This document shows, in pieces, positions 36,207-46,183 of a stretch of 64,000 nucleotides of DNA. The position numbers were made by a program, and so were the translations under genes. The DNA comes from Nodosilinea sp. FACHB-141 (GTDB taxonomy: Bacteria > Cyanobacteriota > Cyanobacteriia > Phormidesmidales > Phormidesmidaceae), in assembly GCF_014696135.1 (NCBI RefSeq), contig NZ_JACJPP010000022.1, positions 1-64,000 on the forward strand, given 5' to 3'. The notes below the pieces were generated by a model. That model made no database searches. It was not told the DNA's origin and saw only the letters and a list, made by a program, of their open reading frames with translations. Each line of letters starts with the position of its first letter. The stretch's first letter is position 1.

Positions 36207-37889
36207 CTACTCTTGAACAGTTTCTGGAGTATCGTCGGCCGGGGTGTCTAGGTTGCTTACGGCTCGCTCTAGGCGGGCTAAAGCGCGGTTGTATTCGAGC
36301 ACTGCGGTCACCAAGTTGCCCTGGGCTTCGGTCAGATCTCGAATAGCATTGATCACCTCTAGCTGCGTGCCCACCCCAGCATTGAACCGCAGATTGGCCA
36401 GCTCTAGCGCTTCCTCAGCCTGGTTGACGGCTACCGAAGCCGTATCAATATTCGACTGGTTAGACACCAGGGTGTAGTAGGCCTCTTCCACCTGCACCCG
36501 AATGTCGTTGCGGGCGCTCTCGAACTCCGACTCATCGGTTTCAATGTCGATTTCGCTCTGGTCGGCGCTGGCTCGAGCAGCCCCGCCGTCAAATAGCCGC
36601 CAGTTGAACTGTGCTCCCAGAGAAAATCCGTCGTCGATGCTAGATGATGCCCCCGACGATGAGCTCAGCAAGCTCTGGACTCCGTACTGGGCAAATACCC
36701 CTAGATTAGGGCGAACCGCTGCCAGGCTAGCCTGACGCTGAGCATCGTTGAACTCTCGCTCGACTAAGAATTGCTCTAGCTCTGATCGGTTTTGGAAGGC
36801 CAGCACAATGCTTTCCTCCAGTGAGAGCGGCCAGGCTCCGGCAATGTTGACGGCCAGGGTCGTTAGATCGACCGAGGGCTGAATGTTGAGCCGTCGGGCC
36901 AGCTGTCGCTGGGAAATCTGTCGCTGGCTGATGGCCTGGGTGAGGGTTTGGCGCGCGTTGGCCACCTGCACCTCCGCCTGCAAAACGTCAAATCGAGTGC
37001 CTACACCGACTTCTTCCCGCAGCTGGGTATCGCGCAGATTACGCTCGGCAGCCTCTAAAAAGGCTTGGTTGATGCGAATTTGCTCGATCGCTTCCTGCAC
37101 CGCGTAATAGTCAGTGGTGGTATTGAGCCGCAAATCTTCACGGGTTTGCTCAACCTGAAGCTCAGAGACTCGCACCTGACGTTCTGCCGCTCGAATGCGG
37201 GCCGATCGCTCCCCCGACAGGCCCAGGTCATAGTCGGTTCTGAGGGTGCTGCCAGCGGTGGTGCTAGTAGAGTCAAAGGTTCCCCCCGAGCCCGATGACG
37301 ACTGGTTAGCGGTTTGCACGTTGGCTCCCAAATCTACCGTCGGCAGCCGCGCTGCTTGCTGAACTCTCAAACCTGCCTGGTTGCGCTCCAGGCGCAGCTG
37401 CGCCACCCGCAGTTCTTCGCTGTTGCGGTAGGCCAGTTCCAGAGCCGTTTCCAATGACAACGGCTGGGTACCCAAGATTTCTACCTCCTCGGGCTGAGTC
37501 GGCACCAGCAGAGGATTGGCGTTGGGAGTTAGGTAGTCGGGTGGGGTCTCAAAACCTTGCTCTGTGGGGCGATCGGACTGGGGTATCAAAGGACCAGTCT
37601 GCACCGTGGAGGAGGGCGTAGTATTTTCGTCAGCGTCCAAAGGCACAGCCTCTTCGCCGGGTTCCAACCCTGGTGCACCGGCCTCAGTGGCAGGCACATC
37701 CTCTTCAATAGCGGCTGGGGATGCCTCTAGGGCTTCGGTTTCAGCCTGGGCAATGCTGATTCCTGGGCTCTCGTCGGCTAGGGGACGAGGCTCAGAGTTA
37801 GCTAACCCCGCAGCGGACCAGCTAGATAGGGTAATGCCTAGGCTTAGCGGTATGAGGCAACGGCAATAAGAGTAAAGCATAGACACCAT
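36207..37889 (-). CDS. TolC-family outer-membrane efflux protein
   Basis: A 560-residue outer-membrane channel protein. The signal peptide lies near the start (YSYCRCLIPLSLGITLSSWSAAGLANS). An acidic Pro/Glu/Thr-rich linker of ~110 residues follows, typical of cyanobacterial versions, and then two TolC repeats: SLETALELAYRNSEELRVAQLRL and later SLEESIVLAFQNRSELEQFL. Long coiled-coil helices run to the end (LEVINAIRDLTEAQGNLVTAVLEYNRAL). It gives the exit duct for type I secretion or tripartite efflux. No inner-membrane pump gene is adjacent. Confidence 0.93.
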   Translation of the reverse strand: MVSMLYSYCRCLIPLSLGITLSSWSAAGLANSEPRPLADESPGISIAQAETEALEASPAAIEEDVPATEAGAPGLEPGEEAVPLDADENTTPSSTVQTGPLIPQSDRPTEQGFETPPDYLTPNANPLLVPTQPEEVEILGTQPLSLETALELAYRNSEELRVAQLRLERNQAGLRVQQAARLPTVDLGANVQTANQSSSGSGGTFDSTSTTAGSTLRTDYDLGLSGERSARIRAAERQVRVSELQVEQTREDLRLNTTTDYYAVQEAIEQIRINQAFLEAAERNLRDTQLREEVGVGTRFDVLQAEVQVANARQTLTQAISQRQISQRQLARRLNIQPSVDLTTLAVNIAGAWPLSLEESIVLAFQNRSELEQFLVEREFNDAQRQASLAAVRPNLGVFAQYGVQSLLSSSSGASSSIDDGFSLGAQFNWRLFDGGAARASADQSEIDIETDESEFESARNDIRVQVEEAYYTLVSNQSNIDTASVAVNQAEEALELANLRFNAGVGTQLEVINAIRDLTEAQGNLVTAVLEYNRALARLERAVSNLDTPADDTPETVQE

Positions 37890-38068
37890 GGGCTATCACT
37901 ACCTAAATTGAGTCACCAACGGGAAAAACGAAAATTTCTGCCACAGTTTTTTAGCATATCGGCATTAACCAAAGTTAGACCCGCCGAAGCCCGATCTATC
38001 CTCTCGTGGGAGAAGATCAGCCACAAATTTTCAGTCACCAGCTTAGCAAACTAAACGGTTTAGTACAA

Positions 38069-39520
38069 TCACGACGGTGTCCAATAGCCAACGGCGGGTT
38101 GCAAATCAGCGAAGCTGTGGGCGGGTAGCTCGCCGCAGCAGGCCTGCACCAAAGCATCGGTGTCGTCTACAGGGATGACTGGGCAACCAAGGCGCTGGCT
38201 GATTTCAGCTACGCTGAGGTCGTCTAAAAACAGAGTGTCTTTGGCTTGGCCCGAATCGCTGGGCTTCAGCATAACCGTCGGCAGCAGTAGGGCATCGCCT
38301 AGGGGGCTATGGTTGGAAGGCTCGTTCCGTCGCGGTGGTTGGTCGGGCGAATCTTGCAACCCCAGCAGCAGATCGTGGCCGGTCAGCAGGCCTGTTACCG
38401 TCATATCGCGTCCCCAGTAGTCGCTAGCTAGGGCGGCTAGGCGAACCGTCAAACCTTGAACGGTGTTGAGGCGATCGACGATGGGTTGAAAGGCATGCTC
38501 CACCGCATTGCCCACTACCCAAGTCAAAGTGCGCGGTGGGCTGACGGCCTCTGGCAAGTAGTCCTCAGCTGACTGCTGAAAATCTTTGAGAAACTGACGA
38601 ATTGACCCCACTCCATTGCCCAGTTGGGGATAGTCTTCATAGTGGCTTTCCTCGGGCACCTCTTGCTGGGCAATTAAAAACCACTCGTCGGCTAGCCAGA
38701 CAAAATTTGTGCCAAACCGCCGCTGGCAATCCTGCTGGAAGGCTTGCACCTGAGCAATCACCTGCTGGGCCTGGGCCTGAGTTACCGGAGTCAGCTCATC
38801 GTCGGCAGGGCGAAACCGGGTGAGACCCACGGGTACCACGGCTGTCGAAGCTACCGCAGGCACTTCACCCTCGTGAAACTGGGCTAAATCTCGCAGGGTG
38901 GTGTCCAAGTGGTCACCATCGTTGATGCCGGGACAGACCACTACCTGAGCATGAATCTGCAATCGCTGGTCGCGGAACCAGGCCAGCTGATCGAGAATTT
39001 GGCCTGCTCGTTGGTTTTTAAGCAGGCGCGATCGCACCTCCGCTTCGGTAGCATGCACTGACACATACAGGGGCGATAGCCTCATCTGGGCAATGCGCTC
39101 CCACTCCTGGGGCAGCAGGTTAGTCAGGGTCAGGTAGCTGCCGTAGAGAAAGCTGAGGCGGTAGTCGTCATCTTTGAGGTAAAGCGTACCGCGCTTGCCA
39201 GGAGGCTGCTGATCGATGAAGCAGAAGGGGCAGGCATTGTTGCACTGCATCAGCCCATCAAAGAGGGCTGTGTCAAACTCTAGGCCCAGATCGTCATCAA
39301 TTTCTTTTTCGATGTCAACGTGGTGGGTTTTGCCCCGGGTGTCTAGCACCTCCAAGGTGAGGTCCTCGTCAGCGCAGAGAAAGCGATAGTCGATCAAGTC
39401 GCGAGGTTTTTGGCCATTGATGGCTACTAGGGCATCGCCGGGCTCAAAACCAATCTCGTCTGCGATCGAATCGGGCATCACCCGGGTGATGCGAGCAGGG
39501 TGAATAGCCGAGGCAGCCAT
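38069..39520 (-). CDS. Radical SAM protein with PDZ-like N-terminus and DUF512 (TIGR03279 type)
   Basis: A 483-residue protein of a family conserved in cyanobacteria. The N-terminal ~60 residues form a PDZ-like domain (IADEIGFEPGDALVAINGQ). A Cys cluster follows (QCNNACPFCFIDQQP, a CxxxCxxC with the radical SAM spacing) near 92-105, then the SAM-barrel region (LYVSVHATEAEVR, VVVCPGIND). The C-terminal DUF512 domain lies at ~260-480. The substrate is unknown. Single gene, with uppP next on the same strand (upstream). Confidence 0.9.
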   Translation of the reverse strand: MAASAIHPARITRVMPDSIADEIGFEPGDALVAINGQKPRDLIDYRFLCADEDLTLEVLDTRGKTHHVDIEKEIDDDLGLEFDTALFDGLMQCNNACPFCFIDQQPPGKRGTLYLKDDDYRLSFLYGSYLTLTNLLPQEWERIAQMRLSPLYVSVHATEAEVRSRLLKNQRAGQILDQLAWFRDQRLQIHAQVVVCPGINDGDHLDTTLRDLAQFHEGEVPAVASTAVVPVGLTRFRPADDELTPVTQAQAQQVIAQVQAFQQDCQRRFGTNFVWLADEWFLIAQQEVPEESHYEDYPQLGNGVGSIRQFLKDFQQSAEDYLPEAVSPPRTLTWVVGNAVEHAFQPIVDRLNTVQGLTVRLAALASDYWGRDMTVTGLLTGHDLLLGLQDSPDQPPRRNEPSNHSPLGDALLLPTVMLKPSDSGQAKDTLFLDDLSVAEISQRLGCPVIPVDDTDALVQACCGELPAHSFADLQPAVGYWTPS

Positions 39521-39562
39521 AGCGAAGGAAAGCCTTGGAGAAGCAAAATGTGCCTTCCTATA

Positions 39563-40477
39563 TTAGATGTTTTGCATTTTTCCGGTAGCCAACGCTAGCA
39601 GAATGGCTGCTCCGAAGGCCAGACGGTACCACACAAATACCCAGGTGCTGTGCTGCTTCAAAAAGCGAATCAGCCAGAAAATTGCTAGATAAGACGACAC
39701 CACCGCCGCTACGATACCGCCGAGCAGCGGCAATGGGCCAGCCGCCCCAAATCCAGTGTCTAGAAACCCCTTCAGCTCTACTAGCCCCGATAGCGTAATA
39801 GCAGGTACCCCCAGCAAAAAGGAGAACCGCGCCGCTGTCGATCGCTCTAATCCCATAAACAGGCCAGCCATTAGGGTAGACCCCGATCGCGATACGCCGG
39901 GAACTAGCGCTAGAGCCTGGGCAAAGCCCATAGTCACGCCATCCTTTAAGGTGAGCGCCTCAAAGGTGCGCTTGCGGCGGCCCACAATCTCGGCAGCAGC
40001 CAGGACCAGGGCCATCAAAATAGACACCATGGCGATGGTGGAGGCACTGCGCAAGGGCGAATTATCGAAATCTGGGATGAAGGCTTTGATTAAGAGTCCA
40101 CCCACCACGATGGGAATTGTGCCCAGCAAGATACCCAACCCCAGGCGAAATTCTGAAGAATCAAACTGTCGGGTCATTGTGGCCTTGACCATGCCCATCG
40201 TCACCTGGCGGAGGTCATCCCAAAAGTAGTAAAGAATGGCTGCAATGCTGCCCAGCTGAATGACTGCGGTGAATGCCACCCCTGGGTCTCCCCATCCCAG
40301 CACCACGGGCACCATCTTGACGTGGGCTGTGCTGCTGATCGGTAAAAATTCTGTTAGCCCCTGCACAATGCCAATCACAATGGCTTGAAACAGGTTCATC
40401 GTCTCCGTGGGGGGCGTGGTCGCGCCGCTGCCCGCTTGGACTACCGTAGCTACTAGACCAAGGAACACACTATTCAT
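39563..40477 (-). CDS. uppP: Undecaprenyl-diphosphatase (UppP/BacA)
   Basis: A 304-residue integral membrane phosphatase that recycles undecaprenyl diphosphate for peptidoglycan and other polymers; also a source of bacitracin resistance. Signature motifs: GLTEFLPISSTAH near residue 40 and PGVSRSGSTLMAGL near 200, with about eight hydrophobic helices. The start gives an N-terminal extra ~26 residues with a short hydrophobic run; an internal ATG (MNLFQAIV) would give the classic start, so the true start is uncertain. Confidence 0.94.
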   Translation of the reverse strand: MNSVFLGLVATVVQAGSGATTPPTETMNLFQAIVIGIVQGLTEFLPISSTAHVKMVPVVLGWGDPGVAFTAVIQLGSIAAILYYFWDDLRQVTMGMVKATMTRQFDSSEFRLGLGILLGTIPIVVGGLLIKAFIPDFDNSPLRSASTIAMVSILMALVLAAAEIVGRRKRTFEALTLKDGVTMGFAQALALVPGVSRSGSTLMAGLFMGLERSTAARFSFLLGVPAITLSGLVELKGFLDTGFGAAGPLPLLGGIVAAVVSSYLAIFWLIRFLKQHSTWVFVWYRLAFGAAILLALATGKMQNI

Positions 40478-40924
40478 AAGGGGTAACCATAGTAATGGAT
40501 ATAGCTTTGCAAGCCAGAGGCACCTGCTAAAGGTGACAGGGAGGCCTAGGCGGTCTCTACCATGGCCAGGTTACTGACCATAGGGATGAGCTCTGCATTG
40601 CTCTGACCCCTCCCTAGGAGACTTCCCTAGAATCTTAAAATAAGTACACTGTTTTCATGGGCAGCTGCCTAGTTTTAGGTAATCTCCATCAACTATCTTT
40701 ACGTTGACTATTCTACGGAGCGAACAAAGTATCCGGGACCGAGGTATTTAGATTCTTCGTCTAGGCTTAACCCCTGGTTGGATTAAGTGTGAATTTGAGA
40801 GCAGCCTTAATCTGAAGACAACCTTAATACTGGTCTGATCTCTGGCCTAGCTTCCCTATCCCCCCCTGGGGCATGTTATGTTAACAATGATTAATTAAAC
40901 ACTCAGAATTACGTTGAGCCTATT
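40478..40924. other. 447-base intergenic region, no gene recognised
   Basis: Lies between the divergent uppP and DUF3120 genes. It has repeated CTTAA(C/T) hexamers at 40766, 40806 and 40823, and an imperfect inverted repeat built on CCATGG/CCATAGG near 40559-40585. No open frame with a ribosome site, and no RNA I can name. Its length for a region between two ordinary genes is notable. Confidence 0.35.
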
Positions 40925-41638
40925 TTGAGCCTTTCCTACAGTTCTGCTTCCGATAAGACGTTGCCGTGGCTGGCCCTGGTTCAGGGCTGGGTAGCACGAT
41001 CAGGTCTTCAAATCAAGGTCTTTGGGGCAGCGCTGAGCCTGGTGATTTTGCCGGTGTTTGTGCAGGCCCCCCTGGTGCGCTACTTTCCCTGGGTGAGCCT
41101 GGCAATTACCCCTCTGTGGCTGGTGCTGGGAGCGTGGCTGATGCGGCGTCCTCGCTGGAGCCTCTGGGGTGACTTAATTGTGGGCTTTGGATGGATTTGG
41201 CTAACCGGCTCGCTGTACTGGGGTTGGTTTCGATGGGATCCGGTGATTCATTTGCCAATTGAGGCTTTGGGCTTGCCGATCGCCCTGGTTTGCCTGTGTC
41301 AAGGCTGGGGTCGAGTGGGTAGCTATTTCTTTTTGGGGTCTCTGTTAGGCACGGCAGTCACAGACCTCTACATCAACTGGATGCATTTGTTCCCCACCTG
41401 GCGGCAGCTGATGCTGACTAGCCCAGACGCGGCACCCTTGGTGCTGCGGGCGGCGAGCGCTACTCTGCAAACAGATGTGGCAGCCTGTCGAGCCGTGATT
41501 TTGGTGTTGTTTTTGCTCGTGGCGACGGCGATCGCCCTCAGCACCTCGCGTCAGCTGGCTTGGTGGGCCTTTGGGGGAGCCGTGTTTAGCACGCTTGTGG
41601 TTGATGGGTTGTTTTTTCTGACGGCGTCGCTAGCCTAG
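40925..41638 (+). CDS. DUF3120 membrane protein
   Basis: A 237-residue integral membrane protein of a cyanobacterial/plastid family of unknown function. It has about six hydrophobic helices (e.g. GAALSLVILPVFVQAPLVR, LAITPLWLVLGAWLM, GWIWLTGSLYWGWF, VILVLFLLVATAIAL). The TTG at 40925 is taken as start, since no ATG lies near the N-terminus; a slightly later start is possible. Followed 62 bases on by the FHA-cyclase gene. Confidence 0.8.
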   Translation: MSLSYSSASDKTLPWLALVQGWVARSGLQIKVFGAALSLVILPVFVQAPLVRYFPWVSLAITPLWLVLGAWLMRRPRWSLWGDLIVGFGWIWLTGSLYWGWFRWDPVIHLPIEALGLPIALVCLCQGWGRVGSYFFLGSLLGTAVTDLYINWMHLFPTWRQLMLTSPDAAPLVLRAASATLQTDVAACRAVILVLFLLVATAIALSTSRQLAWWAFGGAVFSTLVVDGLFFLTASLA

Positions 41639-41700
41639 AACGGGTACTGGGTTTGCATCTCTGGCATAATAGGGTGAGCTCAGGGATGGTTTGAGATTGT

Positions 41701-42753
41701 TTGCCGCGATCGCAGATTGAGTTTTGGCGCAGTCGCGCTCAATCGTCTTTAAGTTTGTGCCCTAACTTTACCGCTGTGACTTCATCTGGCCCCTACCTTG
41801 CGCTTAAAACAGGCTCCGGCGATCGCCAGCTTTCCTTGGCAGGTGGCAGTTATTGGACAGTAGGGCGGGGCGACGACAATAATTTTGTGCTGCCTGACCG
41901 GTGGATATCGCGCAACCACGCCATGCTTCAGGATGCTGATAGCGGCCGGTTTTACCTAATCGACCTGGGCAGTCGCAACGGTACCTTTGTCAACGGGCGT
42001 CGGGTCAGCGTGCCGGTCATTCTCCACGACGGCGATCTGCTCACCTTTGGTCAGACTGAACTGCGGTTTTTCTCACCTCAAGATGCCGCTGTGGCGTTAG
42101 AGGCGCCCTTGGCTGGAGTCCATGGGGATGCTACTGCTACGGCCATGCTCCACGTGCGCCAGCTAATTTCGGTCATGGTGGTCGACATTCGCGACTTCAC
42201 CGTACTGACCCGCCAGATTGACGAAAAGATTCTCTCCGAAGCCATTGGCACCTGGTTTCGTCGCGCTGGAGAAATTATTGGTCAATATGGCAGCTGGGTC
42301 GACAAATACATTGGTGATGCTGTGATGACGGTATGGGTTCATGGCCCCGAGGGGGCCGACCAAGCCAGCATGATCAAGATTTTGCAGGCTGTCAGCACCC
42401 TGGCCGAAATGACGAGTCAGCTCCACGAGCAGTTTCCGCTGCCGTTCCCCCTGCGCATTGGGGCTGGCATTAACACGGGCCACGCCATGGTTGGCAACAC
42501 CGGCAGCGGCGATCGCCCCGACTACACCGCCCTAGGCGACACCGTCAACGCAGCTTTTCGCTTAGAGTCTGCGACTAAATCCCTAGGCCTAGATATCGCC
42601 ATTGGCGAAACTACCTACAAATACTTGCAATCTGGGGTAGATGACCCCTGCTTTAAGCACTTCACCGTAGAGCTGAAAGGCTACGAAGGGCCCATCACCA
42701 CCCGTGCTGGCACCTTTGTCGATTTGAACAAGTTTTTAGCTGCATACTCTTAA
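41701..42753 (+). CDS. FHA domain-class III nucleotidyl cyclase
   Basis: A 350-residue signalling protein. An FHA phosphothreonine-binding domain lies near residues 45-125 (VGRGDDNNFVLPD, then ISRNHAML and GSRNGTFVNGRRV). A class III adenylyl/guanylyl cyclase catalytic domain follows (~150-335): SVMVVDIRDFTVL with the metal Asp, WVDKYIGDAVMTVW with a Lys at an adenine-selecting position, and DYTALGDTVNAAFRLE with the Asp and the transition-state Asn/Arg. It most likely makes cAMP in response to phosphorylated partners. Start TTG 41701 or GTG 41776. Confidence 0.92.
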   Translation: MPRSQIEFWRSRAQSSLSLCPNFTAVTSSGPYLALKTGSGDRQLSLAGGSYWTVGRGDDNNFVLPDRWISRNHAMLQDADSGRFYLIDLGSRNGTFVNGRRVSVPVILHDGDLLTFGQTELRFFSPQDAAVALEAPLAGVHGDATATAMLHVRQLISVMVVDIRDFTVLTRQIDEKILSEAIGTWFRRAGEIIGQYGSWVDKYIGDAVMTVWVHGPEGADQASMIKILQAVSTLAEMTSQLHEQFPLPFPLRIGAGINTGHAMVGNTGSGDRPDYTALGDTVNAAFRLESATKSLGLDIAIGETTYKYLQSGVDDPCFKHFTVELKGYEGPITTRAGTFVDLNKFLAAYS

Positions 42754-42788
42754 TTCCCTAGTCACTAGCCCGTTTCACGCGCTGCGAA

Positions 42789-43298
42789 ATGATGATTCGA
42801 GCTGAGCATCTAGCGGATCTTGAGTCGGTTTATCAAGTCAATGCGATCGCCTTTGGTCGCGAGCATGAGGCCAAGCTGGTCGCTCGGCTGCGGGGGTTGC
42901 TCCATACGTTGTCTCTGGTGGCGGTGGTGAGGGATGCGATCGTGGGCCACATCTTTTTCAGCCCAGTCACCTTTGAGGACGTTGATACGCAGAACTCAAT
43001 GGTTTTGGGCCTGGGGCCGGTGGCTGTGCTGCCAGACCACCAGCACCAGGGCATTGGGACACAACTCATTCGCCAGGGGATAGAGCAGTGCCGTCAGATC
43101 GGCAGCGGGGCAGTTGTTGTGCTGGGCGACCCACGGTTTTATGCCCGGTTTGGTTTTATTCCTGCCGAAGAGAGGGCGCTGCGGTGCGAATACACTGTTC
43201 CCGAGGGTGCGTTTCGGGTGCTGGAGCTGAAGCCAGGGGCCTTGGAGAACTGCTGGGGACTGGTGCGGTATTGCCCGGAGTTTGCTGACTGCGAGTAG
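42789..43298 (+). CDS. GNAT-family N-acetyltransferase
   Basis: A 169-residue acetyltransferase-like protein. The acetyl-CoA site is LGLGPVAVLPDHQHQGIGTQLIRQG near residues 75-100 (the QGIG form of Q/R-x-x-G-x-G/A), with VVVLGDPRFYARFGF typical of the YhbS-like branch. The substrate is unknown. Follows the cyclase gene by 35 bases on the same strand. Confidence 0.88.
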   Translation: MMIRAEHLADLESVYQVNAIAFGREHEAKLVARLRGLLHTLSLVAVVRDAIVGHIFFSPVTFEDVDTQNSMVLGLGPVAVLPDHQHQGIGTQLIRQGIEQCRQIGSGAVVVLGDPRFYARFGFIPAEERALRCEYTVPEGAFRVLELKPGALENCWGLVRYCPEFADCE

Positions 43299-43587
43299 GA
43301 AGTGAGGAGAGACCAAATCCGCACACCACTCGGGTTCTACAGAGGGAAAGCCGAGAGAGCCCCATTGAATTTGATCAAGGCTCACCTGCTAATCTCAATC
43401 AACCCGTCGCTAAGCCGCCACCAAGCTGGCAATCAGAAGATGCTGTAATTCGTGGATTGTTACTGATGCGATCGCATCAACTTCCCCAACGCCCTACTCC
43501 CGCACCCATTCACCCATCTAACCCCCTTTCCCCGCTCCAAGAGACAACTTAGGGCTAAGATCGGTAGGCAACTTCCCCCCTGCCAGC
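43299..43587. other. 289-base intergenic region upstream of purL
   Basis: No gene seen. Contains one GCGATCGC octamer near 43468 and C-rich runs just before purL. A promoter for purL must lie here, but no clear box was assigned. Confidence 0.3.
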
Positions 43588-45972
43588 ATGACAGCCTTTT
43601 CTACCGCCCCTTTCAGCCCCGCAGAAATCGCCTCTGAAGGCATTAAGCCCGAGGAGTACGACGATATTGTGCAGCGCTTGGGCCGCCACCCCAACCGCGC
43701 TGAGCTGGGCATGTTTGGGGTGATGTGGTCAGAGCACTGTTGCTACAAAAACTCGCGCCCCCTGCTCAAACAGTTCCCCACCGAAGGGCCCCGGGTGCTG
43801 GTGGGACCAGGGGAGAACGCAGGCGTTATCGACGCCGGGGATGGGCTGCGGGTGGCCTTCAAGATCGAGTCCCACAACCATCCTTCTGCCGTCGAGCCGT
43901 TCCAGGGGGCCGCCACCGGAGTCGGCGGCATTCTGCGCGACATCTTTACCATGGGGGCGCGACCGATCGCCGTGCTCAACTCCCTGCGGTTTGGGGATCT
44001 GGCCGATAGCCGCACTCGTCGCCTGTGCCAGGGGGTGGTGTCGGGCATTGCCCACTACGGCAACTGCTTTGGGGTGCCTACTGTGGGTGGCGAAGTGTAT
44101 TTTGACGCTGCCTACAATGGCAATCCGCTGGTGAATGCGATGGCGATCGGCATCATGGAAACCGACGACATCGTCAAATCTGGGGCGGCGGGCCTGGGTA
44201 ACCCAGTGGTGTACGTGGGCTCTACCACTGGGCGCGATGGCATGGGCGGGGCCAGCTTCGCCAGCGCGGAATTGACCGACGAGTCTGAGCAAGACCGCCC
44301 TGCCGTGCAGGTGGGCGACCCTTTTCTCGAAAAGTCCTTGGTGGAGGCCTGTTTGGAGGCATTTAAGACGGGGGCGATCGTCGCCGCTCAAGACATGGGG
44401 GCGGCGGGCCTGACCTGTTCCACCGCCGAGATGGCGGCCAAGGGGGGCGTCGGCATCGAGCTAGATCTCGACCTCATCCCTGTGCGGGAAACCGGCATGG
44501 TGCCCTATGAGTATCTGCTGTCGGAATCCCAAGAGCGGATGCTGTTTGTGGTTGCCAAGGGCCGTGAAGCCGAGGTGATCGAGATCTTCGAGCGCTGGGG
44601 GCTGCACGCCGTGGTGGCCGGAACAGTGATTGCAGATCCAATTGTGCGGATTCTGTTCCAGGGTGATGTTGCCGCCGAAATTCCTGCCCTGGCTTTGTCG
44701 GAAAATACACCGATCTACCACCGTGAGCTGTTGGCCGAACCGCCAGACTACGCCCAAAAAGCCTGGGCTTGGAGCGAAGACAGCCTGCCAGCCTGCTCTG
44801 GGTCCGGCATTGCGCTTTCCGGTTCAGAGAATACCTCCTGGACTGAGGTACTTCACAAGCTGCTAGGCCAGCCGACGATCGCCTCTAAAAACTGGGTCTA
44901 CCGCCAGTACGACCACCAGGTGCAAAACAATACCGTACGTCGCCCTGGCCAGGGCGACGCCGCCGTCATTCGTCTACGTCCCCAGGAAGCGGTCCCTGGG
45001 TATCAACCAGGCGGTACCACCCGAGGGCTGGCGGCTACGGTAGACTGCAACGCCCGCTACGTCTACCTCAACCCCTACGAAGGCGCCAAAGCCGCCGTGG
45101 CCGAGGCCGCCCGCAACCTTAGCTGTGTTGGGGCTTTGCCCCTGGCGGTGACCGACAACCTCAACTTTGGCAGCCCCGAAAAGCCTATTGGCTACTGGCA
45201 ATTAGCCAACGCCTGCCGGGGCCTGGCCGACGCCTGTCGCGAGTTTGAGACCCCGGTCACCGGGGGCAATGTCTCGCTCTACAACGAGACGGTGGATAGC
45301 CAGGGCATCCCTCAGCCCATTTACCCCACCCCTGTGGTTGGCATGGTGGGGCTGATTGACAATTTGAGCCGCACCTGCGGCCAGGGCTGGCAGCAAGAGG
45401 GTGACTTGATCTACCTGCTGGGTGTGCCGGTGGAGCAGACCGGGACAGCGATCGCTGATGGCAAGCCCCTAGTTACCCTGGGCGGCTCGGAGTACCTGGC
45501 AGCGGTCCACGGTCAGGCGACTGGACAACCCCCGGCGATCGATATGGCGCTTGAGAAGCGAGTGCAGGCCGCCTGCCGCCACGGTATTGGCCAGGGTTGG
45601 GTGCGATCGGCCCACGATAGTGCCGAGGGTGGATTGGCTGTGGCCTTGGCAGAATCGTGCATTAGCGGCCAGCTTGGGGCTATGGTGCATCTTTCCCTGG
45701 AGGCCGATCAACCTAGTCAGCGGTGGGATCGGCTGCTGTTTGGGGAAGGGGGCGCAAGAATTGTCGTCTCGGTGAGCCGCGAGCATCAGTCCGCTTGGGA
45801 GGCTTACCTGAATCAACACCTGGCGAGTGAGTGGCAATGGTTGGGCACCGTGCAGGGCGACACCTTGACCCTTGCTACTCGGGATGGTCAAACGTTGATT
45901 GCCGATGCGGTTAAATCTTTGGCTTCCACTTGGAACACCGCGATCGAGCAGCGGTTAGCTGGGGAGAGCTAG
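43588..45972 (+). CDS. purL: Phosphoribosylformylglycinamidine synthase subunit PurL
   Basis: A 794-residue enzyme of purine synthesis; it makes FGAM using ATP and ammonia supplied by PurQ. Typical blocks: [19 protein letters not shown] near 40, [24 protein letters not shown] near 95, [20 protein letters not shown] near 275, and repeated AIRS-type folds. It is the small PurL that works with PurS/PurQ, which are not in this window. purF follows after ~210 bases on the same strand, a known cyanobacterial order. Confidence 0.97.
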   Translation: MTAFSTAPFSPAEIASEGIKPEEYDDIVQRLGRHPNRAELGMFGVMWSEHCCYKNSRPLLKQFPTEGPRVLVGPGENAGVIDAGDGLRVAFKIESHNHPSAVEPFQGAATGVGGILRDIFTMGARPIAVLNSLRFGDLADSRTRRLCQGVVSGIAHYGNCFGVPTVGGEVYFDAAYNGNPLVNAMAIGIMETDDIVKSGAAGLGNPVVYVGSTTGRDGMGGASFASAELTDESEQDRPAVQVGDPFLEKSLVEACLEAFKTGAIVAAQDMGAAGLTCSTAEMAAKGGVGIELDLDLIPVRETGMVPYEYLLSESQERMLFVVAKGREAEVIEIFERWGLHAVVAGTVIADPIVRILFQGDVAAEIPALALSENTPIYHRELLAEPPDYAQKAWAWSEDSLPACSGSGIALSGSENTSWTEVLHKLLGQPTIASKNWVYRQYDHQVQNNTVRRPGQGDAAVIRLRPQEAVPGYQPGGTTRGLAATVDCNARYVYLNPYEGAKAAVAEAARNLSCVGALPLAVTDNLNFGSPEKPIGYWQLANACRGLADACREFETPVTGGNVSLYNETVDSQGIPQPIYPTPVVGMVGLIDNLSRTCGQGWQQEGDLIYLLGVPVEQTGTAIADGKPLVTLGGSEYLAAVHGQATGQPPAIDMALEKRVQAACRHGIGQGWVRSAHDSAEGGLAVALAESCISGQLGAMVHLSLEADQPSQRWDRLLFGEGGARIVVSVSREHQSAWEAYLNQHLASEWQWLGTVQGDTLTLATRDGQTLIADAVKSLASTWNTAIEQRLAGES

Positions 45973-46009
45973 GGCGGGCTTGGAACTTTCCTTATCATCC
46001 ACATGACAG

Positions 46010-46036
46010 CCCGATAATCCTTTCTACATCGGGTTT
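46010..46036 (+). terminator. Weak hairpin between purL and purF
   Basis: CCCGAT (46010-46015) pairs with ATCGGG (46028-46033) followed by TTT. May end or attenuate the purL transcript. Confidence 0.4.
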
Positions 46037-46183
46037 AGGGCGTCGCCTGCGGAGAATACGGCAGGTGTTATGATCGGGCATATGTTAAGGAACTATTAAA
46101 TAGGTTAGGGGAGTTCGGTAGTTTCTAATACCACTTCGAAATTCCTGACCCTATGATGAAGCTGGGCTCGCATTGAGGGCAAA

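Noticed and set aside
43729-44391. Long minus-strand frame inside purL
   Set aside because: His/Arg-rich shadow of a high-GC gene in the opposite frame; purL itself is certain.
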